In this document: positions 5,524-6,661 of the stretch, piece after piece
How positions within the stretch are numbered: position 1 is the stretch's first letter
Layout: every line of letters starts with the position of its first letter
From: Candidatus Dadabacteria bacterium
Lineage (GTDB): Bacteria; Bdellovibrionota_C; UBA2361; J135
Assembly (NCBI GenBank): GCA_003694225.1
Contig: RFKT01000055.1
Span: 1 to 6,661 of the forward strand
Length of the DNA: 6,661 bases
Direction: 5' to 3'
Notes under the pieces: model-generated
The model's input: only the letters and a program-made list of their open reading frames with translations
Database searches by the model: none
Told to the model about the DNA's origin: nothing
Position numbers and translations under genes: made by a program

Positions 5524-5546
5524 AAGCCACCTCTTAAGCCTTGCTC
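5513..5546. repeat. Bulged inverted repeat overlapping the 20-nt element
   Basis: GAGCA, AGGCT and AAG (5513-5526) pair with CTT, AGCCT and TGCTC (5533-5546), giving 13 base pairs with single bulges at T5518 and A5536 and a CCACCT loop. No U-tract follows on either strand, so a terminator is unlikely. A structured RNA or palindromic repeat is more plausible. Confidence 0.5.
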
Positions 5547-5593
5547 TTGACGGATACACTATTCCACAATAAGGATCTCAGTGCAATCGCAGG

Positions 5594-5623
5594 AAACAGC
5601 GAATTCTACCAAAACGCTGTTTT
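5594..5623 (+). terminator. Terminator-like hairpin upstream of the cyclophilin gene
   Basis: AAACAGCG (5594-5601) and CGCTGTTT (5615-5622) form a perfect 8-bp stem with a 13-nt loop, ending in four Us (5620-5623). The U-tract overlaps the stem and is short, and the loop is large, so this is a weak candidate. No annotated gene reads into it on the plus strand. If real, it would end a short transcript beginning somewhere in 5430-5590. Confidence 0.3.
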
Positions 5624-5740
5624 ATGTATCTACTTTGTCAATTTAACTTCCCTGTAGTAGGGTGGCAACTCCTACCCGTTGGTGAAGAGCGGGCAGGATA
5701 AGGTAAGAGTGAGATAACATCAGATCGAGGGAGGGTCCAA

Positions 5741-6322
5741 GTGAAAAGGCTTGTTCTCTTAGTATTAGCAATACTTTTAGTATCAGGAACTGTTAATATG
5801 GCTGAATGTGAAGGGATTAGCGCGGTAATTAAAACTAATAAAGGCGATATTGAAGTAAAGTTAGAAGACAAGAAGGTTCCATTAACTGTCGCTAACTTCG
5901 TAAACCTAGCCCAAAGGGGCTTTTATGACGGCGTTACCTTTCACAGGGTAATTAAAGACTTTATGATTCAAGGTGGAGATCCAACAGGCACAGGCATGGG
6001 TGGGCCTGGCTATCGATTCGAAGATGAATTTGATGATACCCTCAAACATGACAGAGCAGGGACCCTTTCAATGGCAAACGCAGGCCCCAACACAAACGGA
6101 AGTCAGTTCTTTATAACCCACAAGGCTACTCCTTGGCTAGATGGAAGACATGCTGTTTTCGGATACGTTACAAAGGGACAGGATGTTGTAAATGCGATAG
6201 AGCAGGGAGATACAATTAAGACTATAGAGATTCACGGAGACACAAAGGCTCTCTTTGAAAAGAACAAGGAGAGAATTGAGCAGTGGAATAAAATCCTTGA
6301 CAAGAAGTATCCTAAAAAGTAG
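5741..6322 (+). CDS. Exported cyclophilin-type peptidyl-prolyl cis-trans isomerase
   Basis: This 193-residue precursor has a signal peptide (KR at 2-3, hydrophobic core 4-18, cleavage probably around A21-C23) and a compact cyclophilin domain (about 26-165). The domain accelerates cis-trans isomerisation of X-Pro bonds in exported proteins. Active-site residues are present: FHRVI with catalytic Arg69, [12 protein letters not shown] (74-85), the [17 protein letters not shown] stretch (110-126), and [12 protein letters not shown] with Trp132 and His137. The C-terminal 25 residues are a lysine-rich helix beyond the fold. The MAEC sequence is not a good lipobox, so a lipoprotein is unlikely. GTG at 5741 is chosen because it gives the full signal peptide and has a GAGGGAGGG site (5727-5735) at ideal spacing; the next Met (residue 20) would lose the signal. 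It is divergent from the dsbA-like gene and upstream of a glycosyltransferase gene. Confidence 0.94.
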   Translation: MKRLVLLVLAILLVSGTVNMAECEGISAVIKTNKGDIEVKLEDKKVPLTVANFVNLAQRGFYDGVTFHRVIKDFMIQGGDPTGTGMGGPGYRFEDEFDDTLKHDRAGTLSMANAGPNTNGSQFFITHKATPWLDGRHAVFGYVTKGQDVVNAIEQGDTIKTIEIHGDTKALFEKNKERIEQWNKILDKKYPKK

Positions 6323-6337
6323 CCGGTTTAGGATGCT

Positions 6338-6358
6338 TTTGCGGCATATCGCCGCAAA
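6338..6358. terminator. GC-rich hairpin after the cyclophilin gene
   Basis: TTTGCGGC (6338-6345) and GCCGCAAA (6351-6358) form a perfect 8-bp stem with an ATATC loop, starting 16 bases after the cyclophilin stop. It has the position of a terminator but no following U-tract on either strand. It may instead be an attenuating or mRNA-stabilising stem. A second inverted repeat, GATCTC (6375-6380) with GAGATC (6394-6399), lies between it and the next gene. Confidence 0.45.
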
Positions 6359-6430
6359 CAATGGAAATAAGCAGGATCTCCCCGGCGGGTTTTGAGATCT
6401 GTCGACCCCTATGTGCGGAGATATGTAGCA

Positions 6431-6661
6431 ATGCACACAAAAGTCAATGCACAAAGAGCCCGCATAGCCGCTTTGATCATCAATGCTCTTTTGGTGGTTG
6501 GAGTGTCGTCCTTTATATCTTTTTGGAAGCTAGGGGATTTTTCAATAACATTCTTTGATGAGGGACAAGAGCTTCAACCTGTACAGGAGGTACACCATGG
6601 GGGAAGCTTTCTTGTGCCGACACTCAAGGGAAAACCCTACTTTAAGAAACCTCCCCTTAGG
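6431..6661 (+). CDS. GT39/ArnT-like membrane glycosyltransferase, 5' part (runs off right edge)
   Basis: The 77 visible codons begin MHTKVNAQRARIAALIINAL. One transmembrane helix (about residues 11-32) is followed by a periplasmic loop with FFDEG (Asp43-Glu44) and then the stretch SFLVPTLKGKPYFKKPPL (59-76). The Asp-Glu pair followed by 'V-P-x-L-x-G-x-P-Y-F-x-K-P-P-L' is the signature start of the dolichyl/undecaprenyl-phosphate-sugar glycosyltransferases (GT39, PMT_2; for example ArnT). These transfer a sugar from a lipid-phosphate donor to lipid A, protein or glycan at the outer face of the membrane. The acceptor cannot be told from this fragment. ATG at 6431 has GGAG (6417-6420) ten bases upstream; an in-frame GTG at 6413 is a less likely alternative. 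It follows the cyclophilin gene by 108 bases. Confidence 0.85.
   Translation, partial: MHTKVNAQRARIAALIINALLVVGVSSFISFWKLGDFSITFFDEGQELQPVQEVHHGGSFLVPTLKGKPYFKKPPLR

Larger units (their letters stand above)
5430..5740. other. 311-base divergent intergenic region with several hairpins
   Basis: This gap between the dsbA-like and cyclophilin genes has no supportable ORF. It holds the second copy of the 20-nt repeat (5504-5523), a bulged hairpin (5513-5546), a terminator-like hairpin (5594-5623), and two overlapping small hairpins close to the cyclophilin gene: GTAGG/CCTAC (5657-5661 with 5671-5675) and CCT-A-CCCG/CGGG-C-AGG (5671-5678 with 5690-5697). The overlap makes the last two mutually exclusive. 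A weak promoter candidate for the cyclophilin is TTGTCA (5635-5640), 17 bp, TAGGGT (5658-5663). No confident promoter for the dsbA-like gene was found. Confidence 0.5.

Noticed and set aside
5741..5815. Lipoprotein signal in the cyclophilin
   Set aside because: The residues before Cys23 (N-M-A-E) do not fit a lipobox (L-[AS]-[GA]-C), so a normal Sec signal is more likely.
5638..5871. Minus-strand ORF over the cyclophilin start
   Set aside because: It lies antisense to the signal-peptide region and its ribosome site; no support as a protein.
6137..6454. Minus-strand ORF over the cyclophilin 3' end
   Set aside because: It is antisense to conserved cyclophilin codons and the intergenic hairpins; no recognisable protein.
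1..6661. tRNA, rRNA, CRISPR array, insertion sequence or transposase
   Set aside because: I saw no cloverleaf, no regularly spaced repeats, no transposase reading frame and no terminal inverted repeats bounding a mobile element.

Overview
The window looks like chromosomal DNA from a Gram-negative-type bacterium. The house genes are moderately AT-rich. They include a membrane-anchored GT39-type glycosyltransferase, an exported DsbA-like thiol oxidoreductase, an exported cyclophilin, a SpoIID/LytB-domain protein in a gene set with no sporulation context, and NhaA. These would suit Nitrospirota or the former Deltaproteobacteria, but nothing here is decisive for taxonomy. The first ~300 bases are clearly more GC-rich (about 62% in 1-240) than what follows (about 40% at the start of rpsT). 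They hold the 5' part of a MerR-family metal-sensor gene, so the left edge may be a transferred resistance module or an assembly join.

Layout: 1-243 (-) is a MerR-type regulator running off the left edge, with its own MerR-type promoter/operator at 284-315. 433-696 (+) is rpsT (ribosomal protein S20) behind a sigma70-like promoter at 337-365. Convergent to it is a three-gene minus-strand operon: a SpoIID/LytB-domain protein (3894-2557), a Nudix hydrolase of the ADP-ribose pyrophosphatase type (2515-1955) and the Na+/H+ antiporter NhaA (1940-747). It ends in a hairpin plus U-run at 728-756. Divergent from the operon is a small acidic protein of unknown function (4019-4432, +). A 223-base convergent gap with strong nested base-pairing (about 4504-4631) separates that gene from a secreted DsbA-like protein (5429-4656, -). 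A 311-base divergent gap holds one copy of a 20-nt repeat element and several hairpins. Then come a secreted cyclophilin-type peptidyl-prolyl isomerase (5741-6322, +) and the first 77 codons of a GT39/ArnT-like membrane glycosyltransferase (6431 to the right edge, +).

Functionally, the DsbA-like protein and the cyclophilin are a head-to-head pair of extracytoplasmic folding factors (disulfide formation and proline isomerisation). The SpoIID-Nudix-NhaA operon combines predicted envelope peptidoglycan work, nucleotide-sugar clean-up and ion homeostasis, with no obvious single pathway. I do not see a clear new multi-gene system. The most unusual signals are the structured gap at 4504-4631, a 20-nt element (ATGTAGCCCG-N3-ATAGGCT) present in both divergent intergenic regions, a near-leaderless promoter for the SpoIID gene, and a MerR whose operator looks divalent-sensor-like while its metal-ligand position appears to be Ser.
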